59,843 nt of DNA, from assembly GCF_004341035.1 (NCBI RefSeq), contig NZ_SLXK01000026.1:1-59843 (forward strand), in the 5' to 3' direction. The stretch is from Scopulibacillus darangshiensis (GTDB lineage: Bacteria > Bacillota > Bacilli > Bacillales > Sporolactobacillaceae). Position 1 is the first letter of the stretch. Every line of letters starts with the position of its first letter. The notes under the pieces are model-generated. The model was not told the DNA's origin. It ran no database searches and worked only from the letters and a program-made list of their open reading frames with translations. Shown here piece by piece: positions 30,695 through 43,177 of the stretch. Both the position numbers and the translations under genes were made by a program.

Positions 30695-32773
30695 ATGGCA
30701 AGAGATTTCTCCTTGGAGAAAACACGTAATATTGGTATTATGGCGCATATTGATGCCGGTAAAACCACTACTACTGAGCGTATTCTCTTCTATTCCGGAC
30801 GGATCCATAAGATCGGTGAAACACACGAGGGTGCTTCCCAAATGGACTGGATGGAACAGGAACAGGAGCGCGGTATCACAATCACATCTGCCGCGACGAC
30901 CGCTCAATGGAATAATCATCGTGTAAATATAATCGACACACCTGGACACGTCGACTTCACAGTTGAAGTTGAGCGTTCATTGCGTGTTCTTGACGGCGCG
31001 GTTGCAGTACTTGATGCACAATCCGGGGTTGAGCCTCAAACTGAAACGGTTTGGCGTCAGGCAACAACTTATGGTGTTCCTCGAATAGTCTTTATTAATA
31101 AAATGGATAAAATCGGGGCTGACTTCCTTTATTCCACAGGCACGATGCATGATCGCCTTCAAGCTAATGCCCACCCAATCCAATTGCCGATTGGTGCTGA
31201 GGATCAATTTGAAGGGATTATTGATCTTGTCGAAATGAAGGCCTACTTCTATGAAGATGACCTTGGCACTCGTTCTGATTCGCGTGATATTCCAGATGAG
31301 TACAAAGATCAGGCTCAAGAATACCATGATAAGCTCGTCGAAGCGGTTGCAGAGCTGGACGAGGATCTCATGATGAAATATCTTGAGGGTGAAGAGCTTA
31401 CCATCGAAGAAATCAAAGCAGCTATCCGTAAAGGAACTTGTAACGTGGAATTTTATCCTGTTCTCTGCGGATCAGCCTTCAAGAACAAGGGTGTTCAACT
31501 TGTTCTCGATGCAGTTATTGATTATCTTCCTTCACCAACTGATGTTCCTCCAATTAAGGGGCATCTGGTTGACTCCGAAGAAGAAGTTGAGCGCAAGGCT
31601 GATGATAAGGGGCCGTTCTCTGCTTTAGCATTTAAAGTTATGACAGACCCTTACGTTGGTAAGCTAACCTTCTTCCGCGTTTACTCAGGTACAGCGACGG
31701 CAGGTTCTTATGTTCAGAACTCTACAAAAGGCAAGCGTGAGCGTCTTGGCCGGATTCTACAAATGCACGCAAACACCCGTGAAGAAATCAAAACAGTTTA
31801 TTCGGGTGACATTGCTGCTGCTGTGGGTCTTAAAGATACAAGCACAGGTGATACACTTAGTGATGAAAAGAATCAAGTTATTCTTGAGTCCATGGAATTC
31901 CCTGACCCGGTTATCTCTGTAGCGATTGAGCCAAAGTCAAAAGCTGACCAGGATAAAATGGGTATTGCCCTTGCAAAGCTTGCTGAAGAGGATCCAACAT
32001 TCAAGACAGAAACAAATGAAGAAACTGGACAAACCATTATCTCCGGTATGGGTGAGCTCCACCTCGACATCATCGTAGATCGTCTAAGACGTGAATTTAA
32101 AGTTGATGCTAATGTGGGTGCACCTCAAGTTGCTTACCGTGAAACGATCAAATCAGCCGGTAAGGTTGAAGGTAAATTTGTACGCCAATCTGGCGGCCGT
32201 GGTCAATATGGTCACGTCTGGGTCGAATTCGAGCCTCTTGAAGAGGGTGGCGGATTTGAATTTGAAAACAAAATTGTCGGTGGTGTCGTTCCTCGTGAAT
32301 ACATCCCGGCGGTAGAAGCAGGACTAAGGGACTCCCTGCAGAATGGTCTTCTTGCCGGCTTCCCGCTTATTGACATTAAGGCTAGACTTGTTGATGGTTC
32401 ATATCACGATGTTGACTCCAATGAGATGGCGTTTAAGATCGCTGCTTCAATGGCGCTTAAAAAAGCGAAGGAAGCATGTAATCCGGTTATTCTCGAGCCA
32501 ATTATGAGAGTCGAGGTGACGATCCCTGAGGAATACATGGGTGACATTATGGGTGACGTCACAAGTCGCCGCGGACGTGTTGAAGGAATGGATGCACGTT
32601 CCGGAGCGCAGATTGTTAAAGCGTTCGTGCCGCTATCAGAGATGTTTGGTTATGCAACAACGTTGCGTTCCAGTACTCAAGGACGCGGTGTTTATTCTAT
32701 GCACTTTGACCACTACGAAGAAGTGCCTAGAAATATCGGCGAAGAAATTATTAAGAAATCAACTGGTGAATAA
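30695..32773 (+). CDS. fusA: Elongation factor G
   Basis: 692-residue translocation GTPase. G1 AHIDAGKTT (17-25), G3 DTPGHVD, G4 NKMDK, followed by domains II-V ending in [15 protein letters not shown]. The str-operon copy of EF-G, normal length. AAAGGAGAG precedes ATG 30695. Confidence 0.97.
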   Translation: MARDFSLEKTRNIGIMAHIDAGKTTTTERILFYSGRIHKIGETHEGASQMDWMEQEQERGITITSAATTAQWNNHRVNIIDTPGHVDFTVEVERSLRVLDGAVAVLDAQSGVEPQTETVWRQATTYGVPRIVFINKMDKIGADFLYSTGTMHDRLQANAHPIQLPIGAEDQFEGIIDLVEMKAYFYEDDLGTRSDSRDIPDEYKDQAQEYHDKLVEAVAELDEDLMMKYLEGEELTIEEIKAAIRKGTCNVEFYPVLCGSAFKNKGVQLVLDAVIDYLPSPTDVPPIKGHLVDSEEEVERKADDKGPFSALAFKVMTDPYVGKLTFFRVYSGTATAGSYVQNSTKGKRERLGRILQMHANTREEIKTVYSGDIAAAVGLKDTSTGDTLSDEKNQVILESMEFPDPVISVAIEPKSKADQDKMGIALAKLAEEDPTFKTETNEETGQTIISGMGELHLDIIVDRLRREFKVDANVGAPQVAYRETIKSAGKVEGKFVRQSGGRGQYGHVWVEFEPLEEGGGFEFENKIVGGVVPREYIPAVEAGLRDSLQNGLLAGFPLIDIKARLVDGSYHDVDSNEMAFKIAASMALKKAKEACNPVILEPIMRVEVTIPEEYMGDIMGDVTSRRGRVEGMDARSGAQIVKAFVPLSEMFGYATTLRSSTQGRGVYSMHFDHYEEVPRNIGEEIIKKSTGE

Positions 32774-32802
32774 GTCCTTCACTGGACCGACAAACACTGT
32801 TG

Positions 32803-32862
32803 TTTACAAAGATGTTTTATTGTAAGCTAAGATGGATGGGCGATTTTAGCCCGCTGTCTTAG
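32803..32862 (+). promoter_or_regulatory. tuf leader: hairpin and weak promoter candidate
   Basis: CTAAGA (32827-32832) with TCTTAG (32857-32862) and inner GGGC (32838-32841) with GCCC (32849-32852) form a stem without a T run. TTTACA (32803) and TAAGAT (32828) are spaced 19 bases, a weak promoter candidate. A tuf-specific promoter would help make EF-Tu in excess over EF-G. Confidence 0.45.
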
Positions 32863-32915
32863 TACACATAAATAATTTAAATTTTCTTTTGAAGGTTAAA
32901 GGAGGAAACATATCA

Positions 32916-34106
32916 ATGGGTAAAGAAAAATTTGACCGTTCAAAACCACACGTTAATATTGGTACAATCGGTCACGTTGACCACGGTAAAACAACTCTAA
33001 CAGCTGCTATCACAACTGTTCTTCACAAAAAATTCAATCGCGGTGAAGCTCGCGCTTACGATTCCATCGACGGTGCTCCTGAGGAAAGAGAACGCGGAAT
33101 TACAATCGCAACTGCACACGTTGAGTATGAAACAGACGCTCGTCACTATGCTCACGTTGACTGCCCAGGACACGCTGACTATGTTAAAAACATGATCACT
33201 GGTGCTGCGCAAATGGACGGTGCGATTCTAGTTGTGTCCGCAGCTGACGGCCCAATGCCGCAAACTCGTGAACACATCCTACTTTCTCGCAACGTAGGTG
33301 TACCTTCTATCGTTGTCTTCCTTAACAAGGTTGATATGGTAGACGATGAAGAACTTCTTGAACTTGTAGAAATGGAAGTTCGCGATCTTCTTTCTGAGTA
33401 TGACTTCCCTGGTGATGACGTACCTGTTGTTGCTGGTTCTGCTCTTAAGGCTCTTGAAGGTGATGCTTCTTATGAAGAAAAAATCATTGAGCTTATGAAT
33501 GAAGTTGATGGCTATATCCCAACACCAGAACGTGACCACGACAAACCATTCATGATGCCTGTTGAGGACGTATTCTCAATTACTGGCCGCGGTACTGTAG
33601 CAACTGGCCGTGTAGAACGCGGTAAAGTTTCTGTTGGTGACGAAGTTGAAATTCTTGGTCTTTCTGAAGCGCCTAAGAAAACAACTGTTACTGGTGTAGA
33701 AATGTTCCGTAAACTTCTTGATTACGCAGAAGCTGGAGACAACATTGGCGCTCTTCTTCGCGGTGTAGACCGCGAGCAAATCGAGCGTGGCCAAGTGCTT
33801 GTAAAACCAGGTACTGTTAATGCTCATAAGAAATTTAAATCTGAAGTTTACGTGCTTTCTAAAGATGAAGGTGGACGTCACACTCCTTTCTTTTCTAACT
33901 ATCGTCCTCAGTTCTACTTCCGTACAACTGACGTAACTGGTACAATCAGCCTTCCAGAAGGCGTTGAAATGGTTATGCCTGGCGATAACGTTGAAATGAC
34001 TGTTGAGCTTATTTCACCAATCGCTATCGAAGATGGTACTAGATTTTCTATCCGTGAAGGCGGACGTACAGTTGGATCTGGTGTCGTTTCTTCAATCGTT
34101 GAATAA
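32916..34106 (+). CDS. tuf: Elongation factor Tu
   Basis: 396-residue GTPase delivering aminoacyl-tRNA. G1 GHVDHGKT at 19-26, G3 [11 protein letters not shown]4 NKVDMVD. ATG 32916 lies about 9 bases after AAAGGAGG; the frame from 32889 includes that site. Codon choice looks strongly biased to preferred codons, as expected for the most abundant protein. Followed by a strong terminator. Confidence 0.98.
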   Translation: MGKEKFDRSKPHVNIGTIGHVDHGKTTLTAAITTVLHKKFNRGEARAYDSIDGAPEERERGITIATAHVEYETDARHYAHVDCPGHADYVKNMITGAAQMDGAILVVSAADGPMPQTREHILLSRNVGVPSIVVFLNKVDMVDDEELLELVEMEVRDLLSEYDFPGDDVPVVAGSALKALEGDASYEEKIIELMNEVDGYIPTPERDHDKPFMMPVEDVFSITGRGTVATGRVERGKVSVGDEVEILGLSEAPKKTTVTGVEMFRKLLDYAEAGDNIGALLRGVDREQIERGQVLVKPGTVNAHKKFKSEVYVLSKDEGGRHTPFFSNYRPQFYFRTTDVTGTISLPEGVEMVMPGDNVEMTVELISPIAIEDGTRFSIREGGRTVGSGVVSSIVE

Positions 34107-34120
34107 TGTAAAATCATCGA

Positions 34121-34153
34121 AAGAAGACATCCATTTTGGATGTCTTCTTTTAT
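34121..34153 (+). terminator. Terminator after tuf
   Basis: AAGAAGACATCC (34121-34132) pairs with GGATGTCTTCTT (34138-34149), 5-base loop, T-rich tail. Confidence 0.93.
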
Positions 34154-34224
34154 TTATCAACTACTTTAATATAGAAGAAAAAAGTTCACCAACTTATGGA
34201 ATGTGTTTCTTTTTCACAAATACC

Positions 34225-34253
34225 TTGACCTTTTAGGTGATGCTCTCTATAAT
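34225..34253 (+). promoter_or_regulatory. SigA promoter of the S10-spc-alpha cluster
   Basis: TTGACC (34225-34230), 17 bases, TATAAT (34248-34253). No equally convincing promoter is seen until 52861, so this one probably serves most of the 15 kb ribosomal protein cluster. Confidence 0.88.
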
Positions 34254-34259
34254 ATGAGA

Positions 34260-34763
<504 letters not shown>

Positions 34764-34801
34764 AATAATATATTTTATTACATTAATAGGAGGTGTTACG
34801 G

Positions 34802-35440
34802 ATGACCAAAGGAATCTTAGGGAAAAAACTCGGCATGACCCAAATCTTTTCTGAGAACGGCGATGTAATCCCTGTAACAGTTGTTGAAGCTGCGGGCAAT
34901 GTTGTCCTGCAAAAGAAAACTGTAGAAAATGACGGCTATGCTTCCATTCAGGTCGGTTTTGAAGAAAAGAGAGAATCACGTGTAACAAAAGCGGATAAAG
35001 GTCACGCAGAAAAGGCACAAGCGGCTCCTAAGCGCTTCATTAAGGAAATCCGTGATGTAAATCTTGACGAGTATGAGTTTGGTCAAGAAGTCAAGGTAGA
35101 TATTTTTAAAGTAGGCGACGCGATTGATGTCACTGGGACATCAAAAGGAAAGGGATTCCAAGGTTCCATTAAGCGCCATAACCAATCACGCGGACCAATG
35201 AGCCACGGCTCTCGTTATCACCGTCGTCCTGGTTCTATGGGTGCTGTCGATGCTGCACGTGTTCCTAAAGGTAAAAACTTACCTGGACGCATGGGTGGAG
35301 AACAGATCACTGTACAAAACCTTGAGATTGTTAAAGTTGACACAGACCGCAATCTTCTTTTAGTAAAAGGCAATGTTCCAGGACCTAAGAGAAGCTACGT
35401 AACAATAAAAAGTGCTGTTAAAGCAACAGAAGCTAAATAA
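34802..35440 (+). CDS. rplC: 50S ribosomal protein L3
   Basis: 212 residues. The extension that reaches the peptidyl transferase centre is visible ([16 protein letters not shown] then [13 protein letters not shown]). ATG 34802 follows AGGAGGTG by about 7 bases; GTG 34793 lies in the site. Confidence 0.97.
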   Translation: MTKGILGKKLGMTQIFSENGDVIPVTVVEAAGNVVLQKKTVENDGYASIQVGFEEKRESRVTKADKGHAEKAQAAPKRFIKEIRDVNLDEYEFGQEVKVDIFKVGDAIDVTGTSKGKGFQGSIKRHNQSRGPMSHGSRYHRRPGSMGAVDAARVPKGKNLPGRMGGEQITVQNLEIVKVDTDRNLLLVKGNVPGPKRSYVTIKSAVKATEAK

Positions 35441-35457
35441 GAAAGGAGGATGCTTCC

Positions 35458-36081
35458 ATGCCAAAATTAGCTGTATTAGACCAAAAGGGTACTGAGGTCG
35501 GAAATATCGAATTAGCTGATACTGTATTCGGTATTGAACCGAATCAAAATGTATTATACGAAGCCATCGTTATGCAGCAAGCGTCATTGCGTCAAGGAAC
35601 ACACGCAACTAAGAACCGTTCTGCTGTACGAGGCGGCGGACGCAAACCATGGCGCCAAAAAGGAACAGGCCGTGCGCGTCAAGGATCTATTCGTTCACCA
35701 CAATGGGTTGGCGGCGGTGTAGTATTTGGACCATCTCCAAGAAGCTATAGTTACAAACTGCCTAAAAAAATGCGCCGTTTGGCCATTAAGTCAGCATTGT
35801 CAGTTAAGGTCAATGATAACGATTTGATTGTTCTTAACGAGCTAACAATGGATGCACCTAAGACAAAAGAAGTTGTTAACGTACTTAACAGCTTATCAGT
35901 CAATCAAAAAGCGCTTATCGTTACAGGAGAGTTTGACGATACACTTGCATTATCTGCTCGCAATATTCCTGGCGTCACAGTACTGACAGCTGCAGAGCTT
36001 AATGTATTGGATGTCGTTAACCATGATAAGCTTATCCTCACAAAGGATGCGACAGCCAAATTAGAGGAGGTGCTTGGATAA
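35458..36081 (+). CDS. rplD: 50S ribosomal protein L4
   Basis: 207 residues. The exit-tunnel loop with [18 protein letters not shown] is wild type in the region where macrolide-resistance changes occur. AAAGGAGG precedes the start. Its TAA shares one base with the rplW ATG. Confidence 0.97.
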   Translation: MPKLAVLDQKGTEVGNIELADTVFGIEPNQNVLYEAIVMQQASLRQGTHATKNRSAVRGGGRKPWRQKGTGRARQGSIRSPQWVGGGVVFGPSPRSYSYKLPKKMRRLAIKSALSVKVNDNDLIVLNELTMDAPKTKEVVNVLNSLSVNQKALIVTGEFDDTLALSARNIPGVTVLTAAELNVLDVVNHDKLILTKDATAKLEEVLG

Positions 36082-36371
36082 TGAGAGATCCACGCGATGT
36101 CATTAAGCGCCCCGTCATCACTGAACGTTCAACAGAACAAATGGCAGATAAAAAATACACATTTGATGTTGATCGTCGTGCGAACAAATCAGAAATCAAA
36201 CGCGCCGTTGAAGAAATCTTTGGCGTAAAAGTATCTGGAGTCAACACAATGAACTATAAAGGCAAGCCAAAGCGCTTCGGACGTTACTTCGGATATACTG
36301 CTCAACGCAAGAAAGCTGTGGTAACATTAACACCTGACAGCAAAGAGCTTGAGTTTTACGAAGGTGTCTAA
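36081..36371 (+). CDS. rplW: 50S ribosomal protein L23
   Basis: 96 residues. Sits at the tunnel exit and docks trigger factor and SRP. GGAGGTG inside the end of rplD serves as its site; TAATG overlap gives coupled translation. Confidence 0.97.
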   Translation: MRDPRDVIKRPVITERSTEQMADKKYTFDVDRRANKSEIKRAVEEIFGVKVSGVNTMNYKGKPKRFGRYFGYTAQRKKAVVTLTPDSKELEFYEGV

Positions 36372-36399
36372 TCATCACTAGAGAAGGAGGGAAAACACG

Positions 36400-37233
36400 A
36401 TGGCAATCAAAAAGTATAAACCAACGTCTAATGGTAGACGTAATATGTCAACTTTAGACTTTAGCGAAATTACTACTAACAAACCTGAGAAGTCGCTTGT
36501 TGAAGCCTTGCCTAAGAAAGCAGGACGAAATAACCAAGGCAGATTAACTGTACGTCATCAAGGCGGCGGTCACAAGCGTAAATACCGTGTCATTGACTTT
36601 AAGCGGAACAAAGATGGTATACCAGGACGCGTTGCTACGATTGAATATGATCCAAACCGTACTGCTAACATCGCATTGATTCATTATGCAGACGGAGAAA
36701 AACGTTATATTCTTGCACCAAAAGGAATTAAAGTGGGAACTGAGATCATGGCTGGTCCAGAAGCTGACATTAAAGTCGGTAACGCTCTGCCTCTTAAAAA
36801 TATTCCTGTTGGTACAATCGTGCACAACATTGAGTTGAAACCAGGACGCGGTGGTCAATTGGTGAGATCTGCAGGCGCAGAAGCACAAATTCTTGGTAAA
36901 GAAGGCAAATATGTTCTTGTACGTCTAGTATCCGGCGAGGTGCGCATGATTCTTGAAACATGCCGTGCGACGATCGGTCAAGTCGGAAATCTTGAACATG
37001 AACTCGTTACTGTAGGTAAAGCGGGTCGTTCTCGCTGGTTAGGCAAGCGCCCAACAGTTCGAGGATCTGTCATGAACCCTAATGATCACCCGCACGGTGG
37101 TGGTGAAGGACGCGCGCCTATCGGACGTAAGTCACCTATGTCACCTTGGGGTAAACCAACACTTGGTTACAAGACAAGAAAGCGCAATAAGCCTTCTGAT
37201 AAGTTTATTGTACGCCGACGCAAGAAAAAATAA
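36400..37233 (+). CDS. rplB: 50S ribosomal protein L2
   Basis: 277 residues. Required for subunit joining and peptidyl transferase assembly; conserved [18 protein letters not shown] includes the functional histidine. AGAAGGAGGG precedes ATG 36400. Very basic C-terminus ending RRRKKK. Confidence 0.97.
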   Translation: MAIKKYKPTSNGRRNMSTLDFSEITTNKPEKSLVEALPKKAGRNNQGRLTVRHQGGGHKRKYRVIDFKRNKDGIPGRVATIEYDPNRTANIALIHYADGEKRYILAPKGIKVGTEIMAGPEADIKVGNALPLKNIPVGTIVHNIELKPGRGGQLVRSAGAEAQILGKEGKYVLVRLVSGEVRMILETCRATIGQVGNLEHELVTVGKAGRSRWLGKRPTVRGSVMNPNDHPHGGGEGRAPIGRKSPMSPWGKPTLGYKTRKRNKPSDKFIVRRRKKK

Positions 37234-37278
37234 TAACCTAGTTCATAAATTTACACACAGCTGAAAGGAGGTCTATCA

Positions 37279-37557
37279 ATGGGTCGAAGCCTTAAGAAGG
37301 GACCTTTTGTCGATGATCATTTAATGAATAAAGTTGTGGCTTTAAACGAAAAGAACGATAAGAGAGTTATCAAATCATGGTCACGTCGTTCTACGATTTT
37401 CCCTGAATTTATTGGTCATACCATCGCGGTATATGACGGACGCAAGCATGTACCTGTCTATGTATCTGAAGATATGGTAGGGCATAAATTAGGAGAATTT
37501 GCTCCTACTCGGACGTATCGCGGTCACGCAGCGTCAGATAAGAAAACAAGCCGTTAA
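37279..37557 (+). CDS. rpsS: 30S ribosomal protein S19
   Basis: 92 residues. Head protein near the A-site finger; conserved [21 protein letters not shown] and [16 protein letters not shown] are intact. AAAGGAGG precedes ATG 37279. Confidence 0.97.
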   Translation: MGRSLKKGPFVDDHLMNKVVALNEKNDKRVIKSWSRRSTIFPEFIGHTIAVYDGRKHVPVYVSEDMVGHKLGEFAPTRTYRGHAASDKKTSR

Positions 37558-37575
37558 TGAGAGGAGGAATAACCA

Positions 37576-37917
37576 ATGCAAGCAAAAGCTATTGCTAAAC
37601 AAATTCGTATTGCTCCTCGTAAGGCTCGCTTAGTTGTTGATCTCATCCGGGGCAAAGAAGTTGGCGAAGCGATTGCGATTCTTCGCAACACGCCAAAGGC
37701 CGCTTCCCCGGTTGTAGAGAAAGTACTAAATTCTGCGATTGCCAATGCAGAGCACAATTACGAAATGGAACCAAATAGCCTTGTGGTGGCACAAGCATTT
37801 GTCGATGAAGGTGCAACATTAAAGAGATTCCGTCCGCGTGCTATGGGCCGTGCCGGAAGAATTAATAAACGCACAAGCCATATTACTATAATTGTTTCAG
37901 AAAAAAAGGAGGGATAA
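37576..37917 (+). CDS. rplV: 50S ribosomal protein L22
   Basis: 113 residues. Its beta-hairpin lines the exit tunnel ([28 protein letters not shown]), with no deletion of the macrolide-associated loop. GAGGAGG precedes the start. Confidence 0.97.
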   Translation: MQAKAIAKQIRIAPRKARLVVDLIRGKEVGEAIAILRNTPKAASPVVEKVLNSAIANAEHNYEMEPNSLVVAQAFVDEGATLKRFRPRAMGRAGRINKRTSHITIIVSEKKEG

Positions 37918-37920
37918 TGC

Positions 37921-38580
37921 GTGGGACAAAAAGTTAACCCGGTGGGACTTAGAATTGGTGTTATTCGCGACTGGGAATCCAAGTGGTACGCTGATAAGAA
38001 TTATGCAGAATATCTCCACGAGGACATCAAGATTCGTGAATATATCGAAGAGAAACTTAAAGATGCTGCTGTTTCTTCAATTGAGTTAGAACGTGCTGCT
38101 AACCGCATCAACGTTACGATCAAAACCGCAAAACCAGGAATGGTTATCGGTAAAGGCGGCTCAGAAGTTGAAGCTCTTAGGAAATCCCTAAACGCATTAA
38201 CTGGCAAACGCGTTCATGTCAATATTTTTGAAATCAAACAAGCGGATGTTGATGCAAAGCTTGTTGCAGATAATATTGCACGTCAATTAGAAAATCGTAT
38301 TTCATGGCGCCGTGCTCAAAAACAAACGCTTACTAGAGCGATGAGAGCAGGAGCTAAAGGTATCCGCACACAAGTATCAGGTCGTCTTGGTGGCGCTGAT
38401 ATCGCTCGTTCTGAGGATTATAGTGAAGGAACAGTACCGCTTCACACACTACGTGCAGACATTGATTATGGCACGGCTGAAGCTGACACAACTTACGGTA
38501 AGCTGGGCGTTAAAGTCTGGATCTATCGTGGTGAAGTCCTTCCAACGAAAGGAACGAACAAGAAGGAAGGAGGAAAATAA
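37921..38580 (+). CDS. rpsC: 30S ribosomal protein S3
   Basis: 219 residues. KH domain with the [15 protein letters not shown] loop; part of the mRNA entry helicase. GTG start at 37921 ([11 protein letters not shown]), 3 bases after the rplV stop, with AAGGAGGG upstream. Confidence 0.97.
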   Translation: MGQKVNPVGLRIGVIRDWESKWYADKNYAEYLHEDIKIREYIEEKLKDAAVSSIELERAANRINVTIKTAKPGMVIGKGGSEVEALRKSLNALTGKRVHVNIFEIKQADVDAKLVADNIARQLENRISWRRAQKQTLTRAMRAGAKGIRTQVSGRLGGADIARSEDYSEGTVPLHTLRADIDYGTAEADTTYGKLGVKVWIYRGEVLPTKGTNKKEGGK

Positions 38581-38582
38581 TC

Positions 38583-39017
38583 ATGTTAATGCCAAAACGC
38601 GTAAAATATCGTAGACAACATCGTGGTAAAATGCGTGGCCGCACAAAAGGCGGAGCTGAAATTACATTTGGTGAATACGGCTTGCAAGCTGTCACTGCTT
38701 CATGGATTACCAGCCGTCAAATCGAAGCTGCCCGTATTGCGATGACACGTTACATGAAACGTGGCGGTAAAGTTTGGATTAAAATATTCCCTCAAAAGCC
38801 TTACACAGCAAAACCTCTAGAAGTTCGGATGGGTTCCGGTAAAGGGGCTCCTGAAGGTTGGGTTGCTGTTGTTAAGCCCGGTAAAATTATGTTTGAAATT
38901 GGTGGCGTATCTGAGGATGTTGCCCGCGAAGCACTTCGTCTTGCTTCACACAAGCTACCGGTAAAAACGAAGTTTGTAAAACGCGAAGAAGTGGGTGGTG
39001 ACGCAAATGAAAGCTAA
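38583..39017 (+). CDS. rplP: 50S ribosomal protein L16
   Basis: 144 residues. Contacts the A-site tRNA region; conserved [22 protein letters not shown]. It starts 2 bases after rpsC. The [11 protein letters not shown] start matches the B. subtilis [11 protein letters not shown]. Its end overlaps rpmC by 11 bases. Confidence 0.97.
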   Translation: MLMPKRVKYRRQHRGKMRGRTKGGAEITFGEYGLQAVTASWITSRQIEAARIAMTRYMKRGGKVWIKIFPQKPYTAKPLEVRMGSGKGAPEGWVAVVKPGKIMFEIGGVSEDVAREALRLASHKLPVKTKFVKREEVGGDANES

Positions 39018-39210
39018 TGATATCCGTAATTTAACCACTGCTGAAGTAGAACAAAATATGAAGACTCTTAAAGAAGAGTTATTCAATCTTCGCTTCCAAT
39101 TAGCTACAGGTCAATTGGAAAACCCTGCCCGTATTCGCGAGGTGCGTAAATCAATTGCCCGTGCCAAAACAGTCTTGCGTGAACGCGAATTAAAAATCCA
39201 AAACGGTTAA
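39007..39210 (+). CDS. rpmC: 50S ribosomal protein L29
   Basis: 67 residues. Helical protein near the tunnel exit. ATG 39007 ([10 protein letters not shown]) follows GGTGGTG by 6-7 bases within rplP; the frame from 38995 is an extension into that site. Confidence 0.96.
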   Translation: MKANDIRNLTTAEVEQNMKTLKEELFNLRFQLATGQLENPARIREVRKSIARAKTVLRERELKIQNG

Positions 39211-39229
39211 ATGAGAGGAGGTTTTCCGA

Positions 39230-39496
39230 ATGACCGAAGAACGCAATAGTCGCAAGTCATATGTAGGACGCGTCATTTCCGATAAAATGGATAAGACAAT
39301 TACCGTTCTTGTCGAAACATATAAAACTGATTCACTGTATGGCAAGCGCGTAAAGTACTCAAAGAAGTATAAAGCTCATGACGAAGAAAACAAGGCAAAA
39401 AACGGCGATGTTGTAAAAATTATGGAAACACGCCCGCTATCAAAAGATAAGCGTTTCCGTCTTGTCGAAATCGTAGTAGAAGCTGTTATTATATAA
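39230..39496 (+). CDS. rpsQ: 30S ribosomal protein S17
   Basis: 88 residues. OB-fold protein with [17 protein letters not shown] and [21 protein letters not shown] precedes ATG 39230. Confidence 0.97.
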   Translation: MTEERNSRKSYVGRVISDKMDKTITVLVETYKTDSLYGKRVKYSKKYKAHDEENKAKNGDVVKIMETRPLSKDKRFRLVEIVVEAVII

Positions 39497-39535
39497 TACG
39501 ATTCGGTACGACAGTCCGAAGGGAGGTTACGTCGA

Positions 39536-39904
39536 ATGATCCAACAAGAAAGCCGTTTGAAAGTTGCTGATAACTCAGGTGCGCGTGAGATTTTAACGAT
39601 TAAAGTCTTAGGTGGTTCAGGCCGCAAGACAGCTAGCATTGGTGATGTTATTGTTGCTACGGTAAAACAAGCAACACCAGGTGGCGTTGTCAAGAAAGGT
39701 GACGTTGTCAGAGCTGTTATTGTCCGGACACGCAAAGGGGTGCGTCGTCCTGATGGTTCTTACATCCGTTTTGATGAAAATGCAGCCGTCATTATTCGTG
39801 ATGACAAAAGCCCTCGCGGCACTCGTATTTTCGGACCGGTTGCTCGCGAATTGCGTGACCAGCAGTTTATGAAAATCGTATCGCTCGCTCCAGAAGTTTT
39901 ATAA
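39536..39904 (+). CDS. rplN: 50S ribosomal protein L14
   Basis: 122 residues. Interface protein, binding site of the silencing factor Rsf[17 protein letters not shown] start and [18 protein letters not shown] are conserved. GGGAGG precedes the start. Confidence 0.97.
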   Translation: MIQQESRLKVADNSGAREILTIKVLGGSGRKTASIGDVIVATVKQATPGGVVKKGDVVRAVIVRTRKGVRRPDGSYIRFDENAAVIIRDDKSPRGTRIFGPVARELRDQQFMKIVSLAPEVL

Positions 39905-39942
39905 TACGGAATGTTAGATAAGAAGGAGGTGCGCTATCCGCT

Positions 39943-40263
39943 ATGGCTCACATGCATGTAAAAAAGGGAGATAAGATCCAAGTTATCTCCGGTAAGGACA
40001 AAGGTAAGCAAGGTGTCATCTTAGAAGCATACCCTTCCAAGAATCGTGTGATTGTTGAAGGTGTTAATGTGGTTAAGAAACATTCCAAGCCAACCCAAGT
40101 TAATCCACAAGGCGGCATCATTGAACAAGAAGCACCGATTCATGTTTCTAATGTTATGCCATTGGATCCTAAATCAAATGAACCAACCCGTGTTGGTTAT
40201 AAAGTAGAAAACGGCAAAAAAGTTCGTGTAGCAAAAAAATCCGGTGAATTATTAGATAAATAA
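39943..40263 (+). CDS. rplX: 50S ribosomal protein L24
   Basis: 106 residues. KOW protein that starts 50S assembly. Begins [13 protein letters not shown]. subtilis starts at the internal MHVKKGD (here 39952). AGGAGGT is 12 bases from ATG 39943, a long spacing, but 39952 is worse, so 39943 is kept. Confidence 0.94.
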   Translation: MAHMHVKKGDKIQVISGKDKGKQGVILEAYPSKNRVIVEGVNVVKKHSKPTQVNPQGGIIEQEAPIHVSNVMPLDPKSNEPTRVGYKVENGKKVRVAKKSGELLDK

Positions 40264-40290
40264 TGTCGTCTTTGAAGGGAGGTAAAACGC

Positions 40291-40830
40291 ATGAGCCGTT
40301 TCAAAGAAAAATATCAAAATGAGGTTGTCCCTGCTTTATTGGAGAAGTTCAATTATTCTTCAATCATGGAAGTGCCGACAATCGAAAAAGTTGTCATTAA
40401 CATGGGTGTTGGTGACGCGGTACAAAATTCAAAAGCATTGGACAGCGCTGTTGAAGAATTAACGGCAATCGCTGGTCAAAAGCCAGTCATTACCCGCGCT
40501 AAAAAGTCTATTGCAGGCTTCAAACTTCGCGAAGGTATGCCAATCGGTACAAAGGTGACGCTACGCAGCGGACGCATGTACGATTTCTTAGATAAATTAA
40601 TTGCAGTATCATTACCACGTGTTCGTGACTTCCGCGGTATTTCAAAAAAAGCTTTTGACGGACGTGGGAACTATACACTTGGTGTTCGTGAACAACTTAT
40701 TTTCCCTGAAATCGATTATGACAAAGTAAGTAAGGTACGCGGCATGGATATCGTCATTGTAACAACTGCAAAGACAGACGAAGAAGCAGCTGAATTATTA
40801 GGCCTTCTTGGTATGCCATTCGCAAAATAA
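40291..40830 (+). CDS. rplE: 50S ribosomal protein L5
   Basis: 179 residues. Binds 5S rRNA and contacts S13 across the interface. GGQKP-like region [20 protein letters not shown] is intact. GGGAGG precedes ATG 40291. Confidence 0.97.
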   Translation: MSRFKEKYQNEVVPALLEKFNYSSIMEVPTIEKVVINMGVGDAVQNSKALDSAVEELTAIAGQKPVITRAKKSIAGFKLREGMPIGTKVTLRSGRMYDFLDKLIAVSLPRVRDFRGISKKAFDGRGNYTLGVREQLIFPEIDYDKVSKVRGMDIVIVTTAKTDEEAAELLGLLGMPFAK

Positions 40831-40852
40831 AACGATGTAAGGAGGGAAAGTC

Positions 40853-41038
40853 TTGGCTAAAAAGTCAATGATCGCTAAGCAAAAGCGAGAAAAGAAATAC
40901 TCAGTTCGTGAATACACTCGCTGTGAACGCTGCGGGCGTCCTCACTCCGTTCTACGCAAATTCAAGCTTTGCAGAATTTGTTTCCGTGAACTAGCTTATA
41001 AAGGACAAATCCCAGGCGTTAAAAAAGCAAGTTGGTAA
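40853..41038 (+). CDS. rpsN: 30S ribosomal protein S14, zinc-binding form
   Basis: 61 residues, the short zinc (C+) type with CERC and CRIC pairs. TTG start at 40853 with AAGGAGGG upstream. Zinc-free longer S14 paralogues, when present, lie elsewhere under Zur; this is the housekeeping copy of the spc region. Confidence 0.96.
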   Translation: MAKKSMIAKQKREKKYSVREYTRCERCGRPHSVLRKFKLCRICFRELAYKGQIPGVKKASW

Positions 41039-41067
41039 ACCCAAGTTAAGGGAAGGAGGTCATTCGA

Positions 41068-41466
41068 ATGGTCATGACAGATCCAATTGCGGATATGCTG
41101 ACTCGCATAAGAAATGCGAATACTGTTCGCCATGAACAGTTGGAACTACCCGGCTCAAGAGTCAAGAAGGAAATTGCAGAAATTCTAAAGCGTGAAGGCT
41201 TTGTGAAAGATGTTGAATTTATCGAAGATGCTAAGCAAGGTATGATTCGTATTTTCCTTAAATACGGAGCAAGCAATGAACGTGTTATCACAGGTTTAAA
41301 ACGGATCAGCAAACCTGGCCTTAGAGTGTATGCAAAAGCAAACGAAGTACCTCGTGTACTTGGAGGTCTCGGCATTGCGATTGTATCTACATCAAAAGGT
41401 ATTCTTACAGATAAAGAAGCTCGCCAACAACAAGTCGGCGGCGAAGTACTAGCATACGTTTGGTAA
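41068..41466 (+). CDS. rpsH: 30S ribosomal protein S8
   Basis: 132 residues, same length as B. subtilis. Central-domain assembly protein; in E. coli it represses the spc operon, not shown for Bacilli. [17 protein letters not shown] start; GGAGGTC site upstream. Confidence 0.97.
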   Translation: MVMTDPIADMLTRIRNANTVRHEQLELPGSRVKKEIAEILKREGFVKDVEFIEDAKQGMIRIFLKYGASNERVITGLKRISKPGLRVYAKANEVPRVLGGLGIAIVSTSKGILTDKEARQQQVGGEVLAYVW

Positions 41467-41494
41467 ACCTTAAAGAAAGAATGGAGGTGTCACG

Positions 41495-42031
41495 ATGTCT
41501 CGTGTCGGTTTAAGACCTACTGAAGTGCCTAATGGCGTCACAGTCACAATTGACGGCAACCATGTGGCGGTCAAGGGACCAAAAGGCGAGTTGTCTCGTT
41601 CTTTTCATCCTGATATGATCATCAAACAAGAAGACAACGCGGTGACGGTGGAACGCCCAAGCGATTCCAAAGAACACCGCTCATTGCATGGCACAACAAG
41701 CAGTATCATCAATAATATGGTTCAGGGTGTAACGAATGGTTACGAGAAAAAACTAGAATTAGTTGGTGTCGGTTATCGTGCCAGCAAACAGGGTAAGAAT
41801 CTTATCCTTAACGTCGGTTACTCCCACCCAGTTGAAATCATTCCTGAAGAAGGAATTGAAATAAATGTTGAAGGCAACAACAAAGTCAACGTTCAAGGCA
41901 TTGACAAAGAACGTGTTGGCGCTGTTGCTGCAAACATTCGCGCCGTGCGTGCGCCAGAACCTTACAAAGGGAAAGGCATTCGTTATAAAGATGAACGTGT
42001 ACGACGCAAAGAAGGTAAGACTGGTAAATAA
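41495..42031 (+). CDS. rplF: 50S ribosomal protein L6
   Basis: 178 residues. Two tandem L6 folds near the sarcin-ricin loop; C-terminal [22 protein letters not shown] is conserved. TGGAGGTG precedes ATG 41495. Confidence 0.97.
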   Translation: MSRVGLRPTEVPNGVTVTIDGNHVAVKGPKGELSRSFHPDMIIKQEDNAVTVERPSDSKEHRSLHGTTSSIINNMVQGVTNGYEKKLELVGVGYRASKQGKNLILNVGYSHPVEIIPEEGIEINVEGNNKVNVQGIDKERVGAVAANIRAVRAPEPYKGKGIRYKDERVRRKEGKTGK

Positions 42032-42059
42032 GCGCTAACGGAAAGGAGTGACATAATCA

Positions 42060-42422
42060 ATGATCACAAAGCAAGACAAAAATGCTGTGCGTAAAAAAAG
42101 GCATCAGCATGTGCGTCGCCGTGTCGTTGGTACGGCCGAGCGCCCACGTTTGAATGTGTTCCGTTCTTCAAAGCATATTTATGCTCAACTTATAGATGAT
42201 GTCAAAGGTGAAACACTTGTTTCTTCTTCAACAGTTGATAAAGAACTTTCTCTTGAAAAGGGCGCCAATGTTGACGCAGCAAAAAAGGTTGGAGAACTTG
42301 TCGCAAAACGCGCATTGGATAAAGGTTTGGAAACCATTGTGTTCGACAGAGGCGGATATCTTTATCATGGACGTGTTAAAGCGTTAGCTGAAGGAGCCCG
42401 TGAAGCAGGACTTAAATTCTAA
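42060..42422 (+). CDS. rplR: 50S ribosomal protein L18
   Basis: 120 residues. 5S rRNA-binding protein; basic N-terminus [25 protein letters not shown] and [24 protein letters not shown] are conserved. AAAGGAGTG precedes ATG 42060. Confidence 0.97.
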   Translation: MITKQDKNAVRKKRHQHVRRRVVGTAERPRLNVFRSSKHIYAQLIDDVKGETLVSSSTVDKELSLEKGANVDAAKKVGELVAKRALDKGLETIVFDRGGYLYHGRVKALAEGAREAGLKF

Positions 42423-42440
42423 AACAAAGGAGGGGAATCC

Positions 42441-42941
42441 ATGCATAACAATGAACGTAACAAATCAGAATTGGAAGAACGTGTTGTTGCGATTAACCGT
42501 GTAGCAAAGGTTGTTAAAGGCGGACGCCGTTTCCGTTTTGCTGCCCTTGTTGTCGTAGGCGACAAAAAAGGCAATGTCGGATTTGGTCATGGTAAAGCTC
42601 AGGAAGTACCTGAGGCGATCCGCAAAGCAATTGAAGACGCTAAGAAAAATATGTTTAATATACCGATTGTTAAAACGACAATTCCTCACCAAGTAGTCGG
42701 GAAGTTCGGTGCGGGCAATGTGCTTTTAAAACCAGCTCCTGAAGGTACAGGAATCATCGCTGGCGGCCCTGTTCGTGCGGTGCTGGAATTATCCGGTCTT
42801 GGTGACATAGTATCTAAGTCCCTTGGTTCTAACAATCCGACAAACATGGTGCGTGCAACAGTTCAAGGACTTAAGAGTCTTAAACGTACTGAAGATGTTG
42901 CAAAACTACGTGGCAAAACAGTAGAAGAATTGTTAGGATAA
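42441..42941 (+). CDS. rpsE: 30S ribosomal protein S5
   Basis: 166 residues. The loop associated with spectinomycin, [13 protein letters not shown], is wild type. The first 10 residues differ from B. subtilis, as is common. AAAGGAGGGG precedes ATG 42441. Confidence 0.97.
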   Translation: MHNNERNKSELEERVVAINRVAKVVKGGRRFRFAALVVVGDKKGNVGFGHGKAQEVPEAIRKAIEDAKKNMFNIPIVKTTIPHQVVGKFGAGNVLLKPAPEGTGIIAGGPVRAVLELSGLGDIVSKSLGSNNPTNMVRATVQGLKSLKRTEDVAKLRGKTVEELLG

Positions 42942-42955
42942 GGGGGGGAAATACA

Positions 42956-43144
42956 ATGGCAAAAAAACTTGAAATTACCCTCACACGCAGTGTCATCGGA
43001 CGTCCACAGGATCAACGTGTTACGGTTAAAACCCTTGGTTTAAATAAAACGAACCAAACGGTTGTTCAAGAAGACAATGCTGCGATTCGCGGTATGATTA
43101 ACAAAGTATCTCACCTTGTCAAAGTGAACGAACTTAGTGAATAA
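42956..43144 (+). CDS. rpmD: 50S ribosomal protein L30
   Basis: 62 residues. Short bacterial L30 with [29 protein letters not shown] site and 14-base gap after rpsE. Confidence 0.96.
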   Translation: MAKKLEITLTRSVIGRPQDQRVTVKTLGLNKTNQTVVQEDNAAIRGMINKVSHLVKVNELSE

Positions 43145-43177
43145 AGAAATAAAATCGACAAATGAGGAGGTGCCATC